NCBI GenBank assembly: GCA_963971285.1
Contig: OZ020258.1
Coordinates: forward strand, 1,426,001-1,490,000
Length of the DNA: 64,000 nt
Direction of reading: 5' to 3'
Origin: Astropecten irregularis
Lineage: Eukaryota > Echinodermata > Asteroidea > Paxillosida > Astropectinidae
Shown here: positions 1-11,014 of the stretch, one piece after another
How the letters are laid out: each line of letters begins with the position of its first letter
Numbering within the stretch: position 1 is the first letter of the stretch
The notes under the pieces: model-generated
What the model was told of the DNA's origin: nothing
The model's input: only the letters and a program-made list of their open reading frames with translations
The model's database searches: none
Program-made: the position numbers and the translations under genes

Positions 1-388
1 AGAGTGGGGGGGGGGGGGCACGTCTATAGAAGCCGCAGTTTTTCCACCACAATTATATTTTTTATGTGCCAGAGGAATTTTTATAAAGAAAATTCAATGT
101 CAAATCTATTAAAAACTGCTCTTAATGGGTCTTCATTTATCATATATCACCGTATCTTCCCAAACTTGGTAAAATCAAACCCCATTGAGTCTAGTTTACC
201 GTGACTGACGGATTGTATTCATAATTATTTTCTGTTGCTCAAGCGGTACTGGCATGCCATTAAAAGAGTGCATAACTTTGGATGATGTATCCCAAAATTA
301 ATGGACAACTTGTTTAATCGTTCAATCATCTATAACGTTATAGTTAAAGAGAGAAAAAACGGTTACAGTACATAGGTATTGCGACTGA
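1..388. other. No gene seen
   Basis: A G-run at 7-18 and otherwise unremarkable AT-rich DNA. No supported frame. Confidence 0.5.
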
Positions 389-742
389 TTAAAGGTATAT
401 AATACATGGTTGGTATAAAGGTCATAAAACGGCACTTACACTTTCAGTTTGTCTGATCCAGCATGTACAGTGAAATGATAAACCTGTGAAAATTGAGCTC
501 AATCGGATACCCAAAAAAAAATTCTTAAAAAAACATAAAAAATGTTGTTGTTTTTTATCTTACCCCGAAATCAAAACTGTTTTAGGTCTGTTTTACTAAT
601 TTCTGGATAAGTACACCATTTCAGCCGGAAATTATTTTAACGGTATGTTTCTACCAGCACCATCTTCAAACCCTAAAAGTTATACGTAAATCTGTGAACA
701 TTTCTGTTTGGGTATGTTACCAATCCTGTACTGTACCTTTAA
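389..742 (+). mobile_element. TTAA-element, subfamily A, full-length copy
   Basis: Starts TTAAAGGTATA and ends GTACTGTACCTTTAA, so a TTAA target duplication flanks inverted AGGTA termini. Internal landmarks are GTCTGATCCAGCATGTAC, GAGCTCAATCGGA, GTATGTTTCTACCAGCACC and GAACATTTCTGTTTGGGTA. It has no coding capacity. A TTAA target site suggests a piggyBac-type transposase acting in trans, which is an inference. Confidence 0.8.
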
Positions 743-3508
743 TGATCAGAGCAATCAAAGTTTTTTAATAAGTTACCCCTACGGCGAAATGTACGAGTGC
801 CCTAAATGACGTGAAGGTCATTCCCCTACATCCTCGCGTGGTGGTGTACACTCCTACAACCCCGAGGCCGGTACCAGACCTGTTATATACCTGCCTTTTG
901 AAATCAGCTTCCGTCCGTACTATAATAGTACAAGCGGTACAATAAGATCGCTATCTTGATAAACGTTAGAATTGTGTATACCTTACTGAATGACGCTAAA
1001 AGCGGTTAAACCAATAGCGATATTGGTATCGCGCCAAGAGGAACTTCATTTAACTCCACTTCGGGGTGTTTGATCCCAGTATCATCGATAACAACACATT
1101 TACGAGTTGAGTTTATCGCTACGTCGTTATAATTACCTGATTGGGGCCGTTAAGGGTACCACCGGCGGGTTCGTTAATGGTCAAAAATGCAGTTTATATT
1201 TCGCTCATTTTATGGAATGGTTTGAAGTTTTTGTGGTGAAGCATTGACTACTTTTCTTCGGACAATTGGTAAAGAAAACCGTTTAAGGTTTCAGCAACTA
1301 TATTTTGGGATAGCCGCCCATTACGCCTAAAGGTCTATTCATCTTAAAGCCTTGGGGTATTTCACAGCGGTGTCAAAGATTTGTACAATAGAGCAATAAG
1401 CAAAGAATTGCATGCTCTAGGATAATATGTTCAAATTATCACGCTATCATGATCGCCATCTTGTTTTAGTTGCCTTGGCAACAGACCCAATTCACATACA
1501 TGTTCTAATCATATAGATTTGAATCACAACCCAAGAAACAGTTCCGGCAGATCACGTGATGGCTCAAAAGTTCGGATCTATTACCGCAGAGTCCACCATG
1601 GCAACGCGAAAACGATCAGACTGGTATCCGGCGGCTATATAGAGCTATATCACTGTCAATGTTTACTTGAGGAGGAAAACGACACCAGCGACGCTTCAAG
1701 CCCACATATCGGACAATTAATCCGATAAGAATTGGAAACAACGGATGTTTGAAGTTTGAAAATTATCAGCAGTTAAAGATATCCGGAATTGATAGCTGTG
1801 AAGTGCTAAATTCAGCATTTTCCCATCCTATAGGAAATGTATAACCGTAACTGGAGCCATCATGCACACCAACTTGAAAGAATGAAATATCATATTTATG
1901 TATGGGTCTGATTAATTATCAATAAGTCCTATCCACGGGAAACATAATGTTTGAGCAACAGGTTGTACCCATAATGTGATTAGTCAATACTGATAACAGG
2001 TGCCGATAATGGTTTCGTAATAACCAATACGTATTGCATCACTCGTGCATCATTTTGTTGTCCACTTGTAAAGTATCATGTTAAAAATTATATTTAATGG
2101 ACAATTAGTGAGTTGGGGGAAATATCCTTTCAAAAAACAAATGATGATGATTAACATTGCATGAAACTCCAATTGAAGGTTCAATGTTTACAGCCAGACA
2201 TGGGCGTGTACAACATTGGTAAAGGTGACAGAACAGCACTCACACTTTCAAATAGTCTACTCCAGCATGTACATGAAAATGATAAACATGTGAACATTTG
2301 AGCTCAATCGGACATCTGAGTCCCAAGAAAAAATGTTTCTTATAAAACCATAGAGCGAGCTTTATGATAAAACATAAAGAAGAAATTTTGATCTTTTTGA
2401 ATTTTGCATCATGGGGAATCATGCAAATTCAATTCTGAGCTTTAAAGTAGATACATCTTGTTCTGCATGGAAGTTTTCTGTGACCCCATCACGAAGGTTA
2501 TGGCCGAGATCTGAGTCCCTCTCAACCACCGTTGATCATCCTCGAATGACCTTCGCCAATAGGGGCAGTCGCCAGTAGGGTAAACAGGTATATCAGCCAC
2601 AAGCGCCGGAAATTTCACCGATTTATGCCCGAGTACCATCACAAACATCGAGGATTAAAAACACCTCCAAAAAAATTCTCTTTAACTTCAAGAAAAGAAA
2701 GAGGCGACGTGGAATCATAATATCAGTGATTTTGGCGTTTCCTGTATTTCTTACCACAAAAGTACACTGGATTTTTCTCGCTATTTTCCACTCTATTAGG
2801 CCCTCTTATCAGATTTCCTGAAAGTCTTCAAATTGGCGGGACAAGTAAAACTGTCCAACCGGACGTTCGGTGGTTTAGTTATTGTAACTCAATTATAATC
2901 ATTGGGTGATTGTGCTAGCTGTAGCTGATTCACAAAAGTATTTATTTGGGTGGCTTTAGTGGTCAGATCTATATGGTTTGACAATAATCAAGCGTAAATG
3001 ATTTAACATTTGGAGCTTGTTAACCTAAGTATTGTTCCGTGTGCTCTGTATGGTTTAGTCGTTTCTTACCGATGCTGCTGAGGTTGATAATGGTGGGTGG
3101 GGATCGGAGCTGAGGGCTTTTGGGGAGGATGTAGGCTAACCAGTTGAGATTGGAGGCCATCGGTTGAAGCAATGGCCAAAGACCGTGATTGAACCACAGA
3201 CGGACAAACGGATTGAGCCTATATAGGCCTACTGCATGGGGCTGACGGCCAGGAAAAGTGGGTTACCAACAACTGTGATGCATAAGCTAGTATTTGTAAC
3301 TGTACCTCGTTCGAGCTGTTTCAGAATAGCCTGAAATACCTTCTTCCAAGGTTGTGTTTGTTTCAGTTTGCTTGATTGTCTGTCTGTCTGTCCGTTTGTT
3401 TGTTTGTTGGAGGTGTTGGGGTGTTTGTTTGTTTGTTCGCTTTTTACACTCTGGTGTTATAAGATGAACATTCAATCTCTTTGAGTAAAATTTTGTTTTC
3501 AACCGACT
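743..3508. other. No gene seen (apart from the transposon fragment at 2212)
   Basis: Only short chance frames occur. A (TTTG/TCTG)n simple repeat lies at 3366-3435. The minus frame at 2442-2648 (68 codons, DIPVYPTGDCPYW) has no recognisable homologue. Confidence 0.45.
2212..2400 (+). mobile_element. TTAA-element, subfamily A, 5' fragment
   Basis: Carries the subfamily A left half (GGTAAAGGTGACAGAACAGC, then CAGCATGTACATG and GAGCTCAATCGGACATCTGA) and stops near the central TTTTGATC motif. The right half and right terminus are missing. Confidence 0.7.
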
Positions 3509-3652
3509 GGAGTGAAACTAGATACCAAAGCTCCTTTGAGTGAAACGCATCAAATGCAGCATTTGCATTTCAGATTTCCCACTGAAAATTTCATTCTGAA
3601 ATCGGAGTATTTCGCTTGAAATCGTCAAATCCTGATTCTAGTTTCACTCTCC
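3509..3652. mobile_element. Small inverted-repeat element with GAGTGAAACTAGA ends
   Basis: GGAGTGAAACTAGATACC at the left is mirrored by GATTCTAGTTTCACTCTCC at the right. The interior is short and A/T-rich. No target duplication was resolved. Confidence 0.5.
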
Positions 3653-3770
3653 TCAAATCTTCAATTCAAGCGCTGAATTCGGAGAACAATGGAGAAGATT
3701 AGTTTGCTGCCGCCAAGAGACTTGAAATGTCCAATGCCCCACCAAAGATCAGGAGATACGGCCTTCCATC

Positions 3771-4035
3771 CAGGGACCTTTTCCAAACCTCAGCTCCGGC
3801 TCAGGCTAGCTCCGACTCCGAGGCTAGCTCCGACTCAGGCTCAGGATCCGGCTCAGGCTCCGGCTCCATTTCGTGCATCCATACTAAAATATATGGGTAT
3901 CAAAATAGAGACTTTTGGCTGTGATTCTGAAGTAGATTATCTGGTCTGAAAGTGAAAACAGAGCTTCAGCTTCATGATAGATGACAGGGACGAAGCCGGA
4001 GCTTGAGCCTGAGCCGATCGAGCTTTGAGAAAGGC
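3771..4035 (-). mobile_element. GGCTCA-terminated element, copy 1
   Basis: Left end GGGACCTTTTCCAAACCTCA leads into GGCTCA-like hexamers (3795-3870). The core includes CAAAATAGAGACTTTTGGCT and GAAGTAGATTATCTGGTCTG. The right end returns through GAGCCTGAGCC and an inverted CTTTCTCAAAGCTC. The core is in the opposite orientation to the copies at 8.7 and 49.7 kb. Confidence 0.6.
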
Positions 4036-4040
4036 ATAGG

Positions 4041-4135
4041 GAACCATTTCATGAAGCCCTACGACGATCGCAACCCGAGCTACGAAGGATAACCCATCGT
4101 AACCTACGTAGGGCTGCAATACATCATACGATTAC
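4041..4135. mobile_element. GATTTCACGAA-type palindromic element, CTACG interior, fragment
   Basis: CCATTTCATGAAGCCCTACG, then a CCTACGTAGGGCTGCA centre as in the copies at 17478 and 57738. The right terminus is missing. Confidence 0.5.
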
Positions 4136-6317
4136 GACGCCAGGAGAAAGGCAAGGATGCTGCGCCTTCCGATCCTAGGTCATGGACCATACAGCTTCGG
4201 TTCTCTCTTCCCATGGAGTCTTCAACTCGTCAGACTCCACTCGGCCGTGTTCAACGGAACTGCCCGCGGGCGTCAGATCTTTCCTAAACTGTTCGTTTTT
4301 CAGTTGGTCCACTTTCGTGTCAAAGGTCCCCTTAAACTTTTGTTGCAAGAACTCCCTTAGAAAAAAAGAGAACCGGAATGCCACCAGGCTGGGTCAAGCA
4401 GGTATAATGCACCATCGGCAATTATCCTTCGTTACAAAAATCGCCGCCCAATGGGGGAAAAAACGAAAGAAATCTAACAATTCAAATAACCCTAGATGAC
4501 ATTCATTCAAGAAGAATATAAGTATTGGGGATTATAAATGATCGGGGGGGCTTTTATGTCAATAAATATTGGTTTATCATTCCATCTCATATTATTTTCT
4601 CAGGACAATGATAATTGTGTGGCGTGGTTTGCATGATCGCTCTCCGAGTGGATTATTTTTTTTATTCCCCCTTCGAAGTGAAATTATCTCTGTCATGCTT
4701 GATGGAACTGCTGCCAGTTTGTTTAAATCATATACGATCCTATTCTTCTAATGACCTAATATTTATTCGTTTGTCCTTGTGGTAATCAATCATATTGCCT
4801 TTACAAACACTCACTGTCATCAAAGCATTTTCATCGTGCGATACAAAACTGAAACAACTTTTGTCTGTGATGCTATATAATTATACAAACACTACCTTTC
4901 CCAATATTGACCTGAAATTGTGAACTCGATGATCATTATGAGACTTTGAGAGGATGATGAATTGTGGAACACGTTGAAAAGTAATTAACAGTTCACCTGA
5001 AAATAACCGACATGTATTCTTATAAAAATTTCATTGAAAGAAAATGTCATATCGAAGGATCCGACTCAGGCAATTGTTGTGGTTGGTAAAGTTTTGATAG
5101 ATCGTTTGATATAGTTTCATTTATTTCATATTTTATTTAATAGTTACCTGCTTGGAGATAGATGAGGGCCTGACGTTTCGATCCTAGTAGACGGATCTTT
5201 CTCAAAGGCTAAATTACAAGCGTACAAGAACGTGTAAGTAAAGGTACACATATACCAATGTGTAGCTTTACTTGCATTGCCTGGCCCTTCTTACTAAAAT
5301 CATTTTATATCATTATTTCAGGTCATTATTTTGGTTAGATGAGAAGTTTGCAGTCTCTAATATACTTGTATTGATTACACAGTTATCGTTTCCCCTTTTC
5401 ATTCTAGAGCAACAAAATAAACATATTTTTGTCAACGTGAGCAGGAAATTCGAATTACATGTAAATAAGTGAACTTTGAGGTTGAACATTAAATATATTG
5501 CAGCAGTACCGTGAATGGTTAAAGTTACAGGGACCAGTGAGTTCAGGATGGAATCCTTAAAAGATCCAAAACCGTACGGTCTAACCGATGATGAGTTGAG
5601 CCAAGGTCCGAGCCCAGTAACAAATTGTATGACTTCTTTGGGAATCCAGCCTTTTTGACACAGCACCGGAATATCAAACTGGGCAGCAGAAAAGCTTAAC
5701 CCCATGGCGTGATCGACATACCAGGGACCCGAGTACCCCTGGCCCCTGGTGCACCAAGGGGCACGACCCAGTATTATTAGGTCTACACAATAGCACCAGC
5801 GTTCATTTTCAAGTTCATCCGTAGGTCATTTCAATCCAACTTGAACTTGGTTCTTCTCGGTTCAACTAATGGGAGCACTGCCCTTCGTGCCCATGCAGCG
5901 CGTGGGTTAAGCTGTGATTGAATAAAAAGGTGGTATACGTGAACTTAAAAAAAAAACTTTTTAGAGAGTGGTTGCATAGTTTTTGTATAGTTACAAACAT
6001 GGAATGTGCACATCCATGACAGTATAATTGCAGCTTCCTGTTCGTTATATACGAACTCAGTCAATCACTTTTCATTTGACAATTATTTGTATTCAATGGC
6101 TGAGTGGGTTTAGTTTAGGTGCGATAACTCATTTTGATAGAACCTGCGAACACGTCGATTTATCTTGCTTGTGAATACGAGTCCAATTTGAACAGGGAGA
6201 GTCGTCATGAATTTGATGCATTGCAAAAATGGCGGGAAAAGAAGAAAAAGAAGAAATGGCATCACGTTGTCAACGAAGAAGCAGACGTATTGGACTGAAA
6301 ATGCTGACAGAAGAAAC
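4136..6317. other. No gene seen
   Basis: Holds one dispersed repeat at 5150. Minus-strand frames at 4175-4384 (69 codons) and 5313-5705 (130 codons) are open but have no family signature or exon boundaries I can defend. Confidence 0.4.
5150..5260 (+). repeat. TTTCGATCCT-containing dispersed repeat, copy 1
   Basis: GCTTGGAGATAGATGAGGGC, then CTGACGTTTCGATCCTAG and GGATCTTTCTCAAAGGCTAA. Shared with 23721-23850, 37291-37385 (inverted) and a decayed copy at 58196-58345. Confidence 0.6.
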
Positions 6318-6672
6318 TATCACAACTTTCACACAGTTTGTCTGATCAAACATGTAGGCCTACATAAAAATAATAAGGCTGTGAAAATTTGAGCTCAATC
6401 GGACATCTGAGTCACGAGAAAATAGTGAAAACCCGACTCGATTTGTCTTTTAAAACATAAAGAATGGTTTTGATCTAATTACCCCGAGATCAAAACGGTT
6501 TTCGGTCTTTGTTTGATTAAATCAGTTCTAGATAAATACACCATCTCAGGCGGTAATGTTTTAACGGTATGTTTCTACCACCACCATCTTCATACCCTGA
6601 AAGTTATACGTCAATCAGTTTCTGTGAACATTTCTGTTTGGGTATGTTACCAATCCTGTACTGTACCTTTAA
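6318..6672 (+). mobile_element. TTAA-element, subfamily A, 5' end eroded
   Basis: Contains TTTGTCTGATCAAACATGTA, GAGCTCAATCGGACATCTGA, ATTACCCCGAGATCAAAAC and ends CTGTACTGTACCTTTAA. The left terminus is not recognisable. A TAGGCCTACAT insertion sits after ACATG. Confidence 0.75.
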
Positions 6673-8698
6673 AAGTTTCCAACAGTGGTCAAAGGAAGCG
6701 CTAAAATGGCATCTGGGAAATATATTACGTTTCTGTACCACTCTGTCCTTTTCATTTACTTCTGTGACGCAAGCTTTCAGCAATCGTCTGTTGGGTGAAG
6801 ATCTCCTTGCAAAGCAAAGGTTATATACCGGATGCTGGTGAATACCAACTGCTTAACACATTATGTGAATGGTTTCGAAATGGATGTGTTCCGGCAGAAC
6901 TTTTTAAGTACATCTCAAACTTGCGGTGAAAGAATTACGATTCAATCAAATGATCCTTTGGACTAGATTCGGAATTTTTTTTTTGGTGCGGGTTTGCTTA
7001 AATAGCTATAAACTCACCGAAAAGGGATCAAAATGGGGGAAAGAGATTTTTATGCTTGGTAATTCCACCACCTGTTGTGAGAACGGAGCGAAGGTCGCTC
7101 GTCTAGACAGGTTTGTTTCTAAGCCTGAACCGGTAGGGGGCAGATATGCTAGGAACGTTTCCACCGTGGTGGTGTCGCATGGAGCGAGCGAGCGACCGCT
7201 AAACAGGCCACCGGGTGACCGACGCCAGTCAGTCTCGCCCTGGTGTGGAACCAAACGGGATCGTAGCAACCAAAGGTGTGAAAAGTGGCGTAAGAGACGC
7301 GAGATAACTGTGGGAATGCACAGGCTTTGATTTCGATTAGGCCGTTAAAGTGACAACTGCCAAGGACGCACACACCGTGAATGCCTGTTTTTTTTTTTTA
7401 GGTCAGTCGGTTAAAAAGGGCATAAAATCGCTTGGAAATATTCTTTATTTCGGATCAAAAATGCGTGTGGAGCGTCGTGCTGGACGCCAGTAGAACTTTT
7501 TGATCCCAGTGCGCCCTCAATGTTCAACTGAAATTAATAACAGCTTTGCAGTTCGAACTTTTTTCGTGGTGGGGCCGGGAGAGGGGGTTTGGGAACTTTG
7601 GTTGCAAGAAAAAAGTCTTGCAAAAACTGTTTTCTTATGTACTATGGAGGACGTCATGACGCATGTGGGTTTAATGTCACCCATGAACAATAATTTCCAC
7701 TTCGTTCCAGACAAAAACAGGGTTTGCCTAATAATGACAAACTGATTGACAATTTGACAGTGCGTATACGGAACTTACTGAATGGGTGAATTGGAAGAGG
7801 ATTGGCCTATGTGCTTCCTTCGGACATCCTCTCTTCAAAGCGTCCCTTTTTCCCAAATCCACATTTCAGCATTTTAACCTTGGGATTCCACGAAAAAACA
7901 AACATAAACAGGGAAGCTGGTTATCCTGCTCACGGAAACTCATGACAAAATATCTAGGCCAATAGTCTCAGTACATTGTAATATTATTAACATGCCAATG
8001 CCATTCCCTTTTACAGAAGTAAAACCGAAAGCAAATCTCGAGGAAAAATAAAGAAGAAGATAGGCCTTGTAAATGTTTTGTTGACACATATTATCAAATA
8101 TTCAGCTGATCTGAAAACTACCAGGGAATTTCGTAGAGAACATGCACATGCAGGAATGTTACAGTAATTCAGTACTTTCACCTGTGACTATGCAAATATC
8201 CGGAGTTAAAAGTTCAGCCATCATAATTCAACCCGTTGCCGTATGATCCAACGGCTATCCAGAGTAATGAATGAAACAGTCAGCCATCTGACTCTTACAT
8301 CAATCCGGAGCTGGCAGGCTGACGTATTGCTTTTGACCCAATGCCACCAACCTTCAAACCCACCGCCCGATCTTATCTTTCGGACGCAGCCTGTCTGGTG
8401 TAAACGATTGGGTTTCTTTCGGCGTAGCGAGGCCTGTAATTCGCTGCGTCTGCTTCTCAGAAGGAACGCGGAAGAAGTCTGTAGCCGTTTCTGCTCCGGG
8501 GGCTGTTTTGTCGTAAAGCATGCTGGACATTTTACAGGGTTTCACTGCAGCAGCAAAACACTGGTTGACAGCAACCGATTCATGATCCGTGACCTAAATC
8601 GGCTGCCGAATCATTACCAAAACATTTTTGTGTATATCGCTTGAAATTTCGGCTAGGTAACCTACGCTTGCATTTGAAACAAAATAACTTAGTCTGGT
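6673..8698. other. No gene seen; GC-richer patch at 7.1-7.3 kb
   Basis: The stretch 7083-7300 is CpG-rich and open on both strands, and could be a small CpG-rich regulatory patch. No protein family was recognised. Confidence 0.35.
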
Positions 8699-8793
8699 TC
8701 CCTGCTCAAAGATTCCCTGACGACTCTTATTAAAAAAATCACGGAGGCAAGGCTCAGGCTCAAGCTCAGGCTCAGGCTCAGGCTCAGGCTGAA

Positions 8794-8857
<64 letters not shown>

Positions 8858-9082
8858 TAGCTCTGACATCCATATACTGAAAATATAGGTTGTGGTTTTT
8901 CACTTAAGCTGAAACTCTGTTTTCCTTTTCAATCCAGAAAATCTACTTCAGAACCGGCGCGGCCAAAAGCTCTAATTTGATACCAGTTATTTCAGAATGG
9001 ATTCACAAAATGGAGCTGAGGCTCCATTTTGGAGCTTGAGACGGAGCCTGAGCCTGAGCCTCCGTTTCGTAAACGCCCTTAA
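8699..9082 (+). mobile_element. GGCTCA-terminated element, copy 2, with expanded hexamer array
   Basis: About nineteen GGCTCA-type hexamers at 8749-8864 form the left arm, and GAGCCTGAGCCTGAGCC at 9046-9062 is the right arm. The core carries GGTTGTGGTTTTTCAC, GAAAATCTACTTCAGAACC and TTTCAGAATGGATTCACAAA, shared with the 49.7-kb copy. The Glu-Pro repeat frame over the array is a by-product of the hexamer. Confidence 0.65.
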
Positions 9083-10644
9083 AGTCTGGGAAGACAATTG
9101 GATATTCTTGGTCTGGCTCTGCACTGATGTAGACTACACAAAACTTTGCGCTCAGCATATTTTGTTAGCTGAAAAGCTTCACGAAAAATGATGCAAACTT
9201 GTTTCTGGTTGGCGCCAGGCCGGCTGATCTGTCCTTGAATTTGTAACTTTGTGGTGCCGCCCGTTAATGAGGCCGCAAGTCGATGACCAGGTCCGGCCAA
9301 GCCAACCGGCCGTGGACCGACAAGTCCCCCACCCCTATCCAGCCCCCCGTGGATGTCCAAGTTTTCTTGTGTTGGTTATAAATTCTCGAGTAGAGCTCTT
9401 TTGCCAAAGGGGTGGAGTGGGAGTTCTTGACACCCACAATATTAACAAATTGAATTTTGAAGTTTCAATGATTGACCGTTGTGACGAGGCACGTGCCACT
9501 TGGCCCACTACACGGTGGGGTAGAGCTTGAGCTGGTTTTGATATCACAAGACAGTTATACAATGACAAACGTTTCAACATGTATTTTATCGTGTTGTTTT
9601 CTCGTAGTTTTCATGATAAATTGTTGTCGTATTCGGTAAAAACTAAATAATTTGGCATTCCATGAAATATCAAAAGTTCCTTTGGTATAAACCCTCTTAA
9701 ACGTTGAACGAAATAAGGAGGAGAAAATAACACGAGATAAGAACAAACAGCGCGATGGAGAGGGAGTAAAACTTAAAAGAAAAGAAAAGTTTAAAAAAGT
9801 TTTCATGATAAATATATTTTATTGTTGCTTAGTTGATCCAATATCCCTTTGTTCCCGGGAGTTTTCCAAGTTATTCCTACTCCAAGAAAACTATACCAGA
9901 TATTGTGAGCAGGAAACGTAAGAGGAAGTAACTTTTGTGGGGCCCATGAGGGTGCAAGAGAGGTGACACAACATATGTTGAAACTGACATTTTGGGGGCA
10001 ATTTGTTGGGTCGAAGGTCAGAACTGGTAATCGCGTCCATCGCATATAATACAACAACCCGCTTCCGCTGATAAGAACACTTCATTAGGTTCACCAAACG
10101 AAAGTACACAATTTGTGTCTCTCTTGTCCTCGGTTCGCTCCTATGTAAACTGTTCGCCGAAATTGTGCGGTTATTTATTGGAAAGTGCACTGTCGCTAAC
10201 ATGACCACCTCCTCCCCTGCTTGGACCCACCTCCCCGTTTCTCCCCTGCTGCGAAAAAAATAATAAAACTTTATGTTTTGTTCGGGTTTCTCAAGATAGC
10301 TGAGAAGATTCATGAAAAGACAAAGGCACGCCTCCTTAGATCAATATCTTCGTATGTATAACCAAAATGTTCCTTTTTTTCTGAAGAACTTTGTATCGTT
10401 GTACTGTATTCGTGGGTAAGTTCGTCGGCCATCGTGTTTTGTCGATTACTTGGCCAAGATCTGACTTCAAGATTGGCTGGGCAGAATTGCTGGGTCACTG
10501 AGCTGAGATGGAGTGAAGTTGGGTCTCTTCACTTCCTCAGTCCCGATCAGTGCATTCAGCTGACCACAGACTGACCGATGTGCTAAGTTTTATTGCAATT
10601 AGTGGCTTGCGGTCCGTGCCTATTGGTGTCTATTGTTTCCGTTT
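9083..10644. other. No gene seen
   Basis: Frames of up to 140 codons (minus, 9891-10313) lack any recognisable motif. A direct repeat lies at 9628-9704. Confidence 0.4.
9628..9704 (+). repeat. Dispersed direct repeat shared with 12152-12230
   Basis: TCGTATTCGGTAAAAACTAA and TTGGCATTCCATGAAATATC recur at 12152 with a few differences, over about 78 bp. No function is visible. Confidence 0.6.
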
Positions 10645-11014
10645 ATAGTATCATACTTTGGAAGAAACCAAAACAGAAATGTTCACAGATTTACGTGTAA
10701 CTAACAGGGTATGAACTTGAAGATGGTGGTGGTAGAAACATACTGTTCAAATTTTTTCCGTCTGAAATGGTGTATTTATCCAGAAATTATAAAAACAACG
10801 ACCGAAAATCTTTTTGATCTTTTAAAAGATCCGAAATAAAAGCGAAAAGACTTAAGAAATACACGGTGGCCGTTTTCACTGTTTTCTCAAAAAGTGGGCA
10901 CCGTATGGGACTCAAATTTTCACAGATTACTTTTACTGTATCTTCCTTGATATTTTTGCCCATGAATCTGTATTTCTTTGACAAGAACCAAAGTATGATT
11001 GATACTTCCTTTAA
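10645..11014 (-). mobile_element. TTAA-element, subfamily B, near full length
   Basis: On the minus strand the subfamily B left half runs from the TTAA at 11014. It shows the ACCAAAGTATGAT terminus, AAAATATCAAGGAAGATAC and a central TCTTTTAAAAGATC palindrome, then the shared right half (CCACCACCATCTTCAAGTTC) to about 10645. Confidence 0.75.

Noticed and set aside
4175..4384. Minus-strand frame with FLREFLQQKFKGTFDTKVDQ
   Set aside because: Composition looks protein-like, but there is no recognisable domain, and the opposite strand is equally open.
8594..8869. Glu-Pro repeat protein frame
   Set aside because: It is the translation of the GGCTCA hexamer array in a mobile element, with no coding context on either side.
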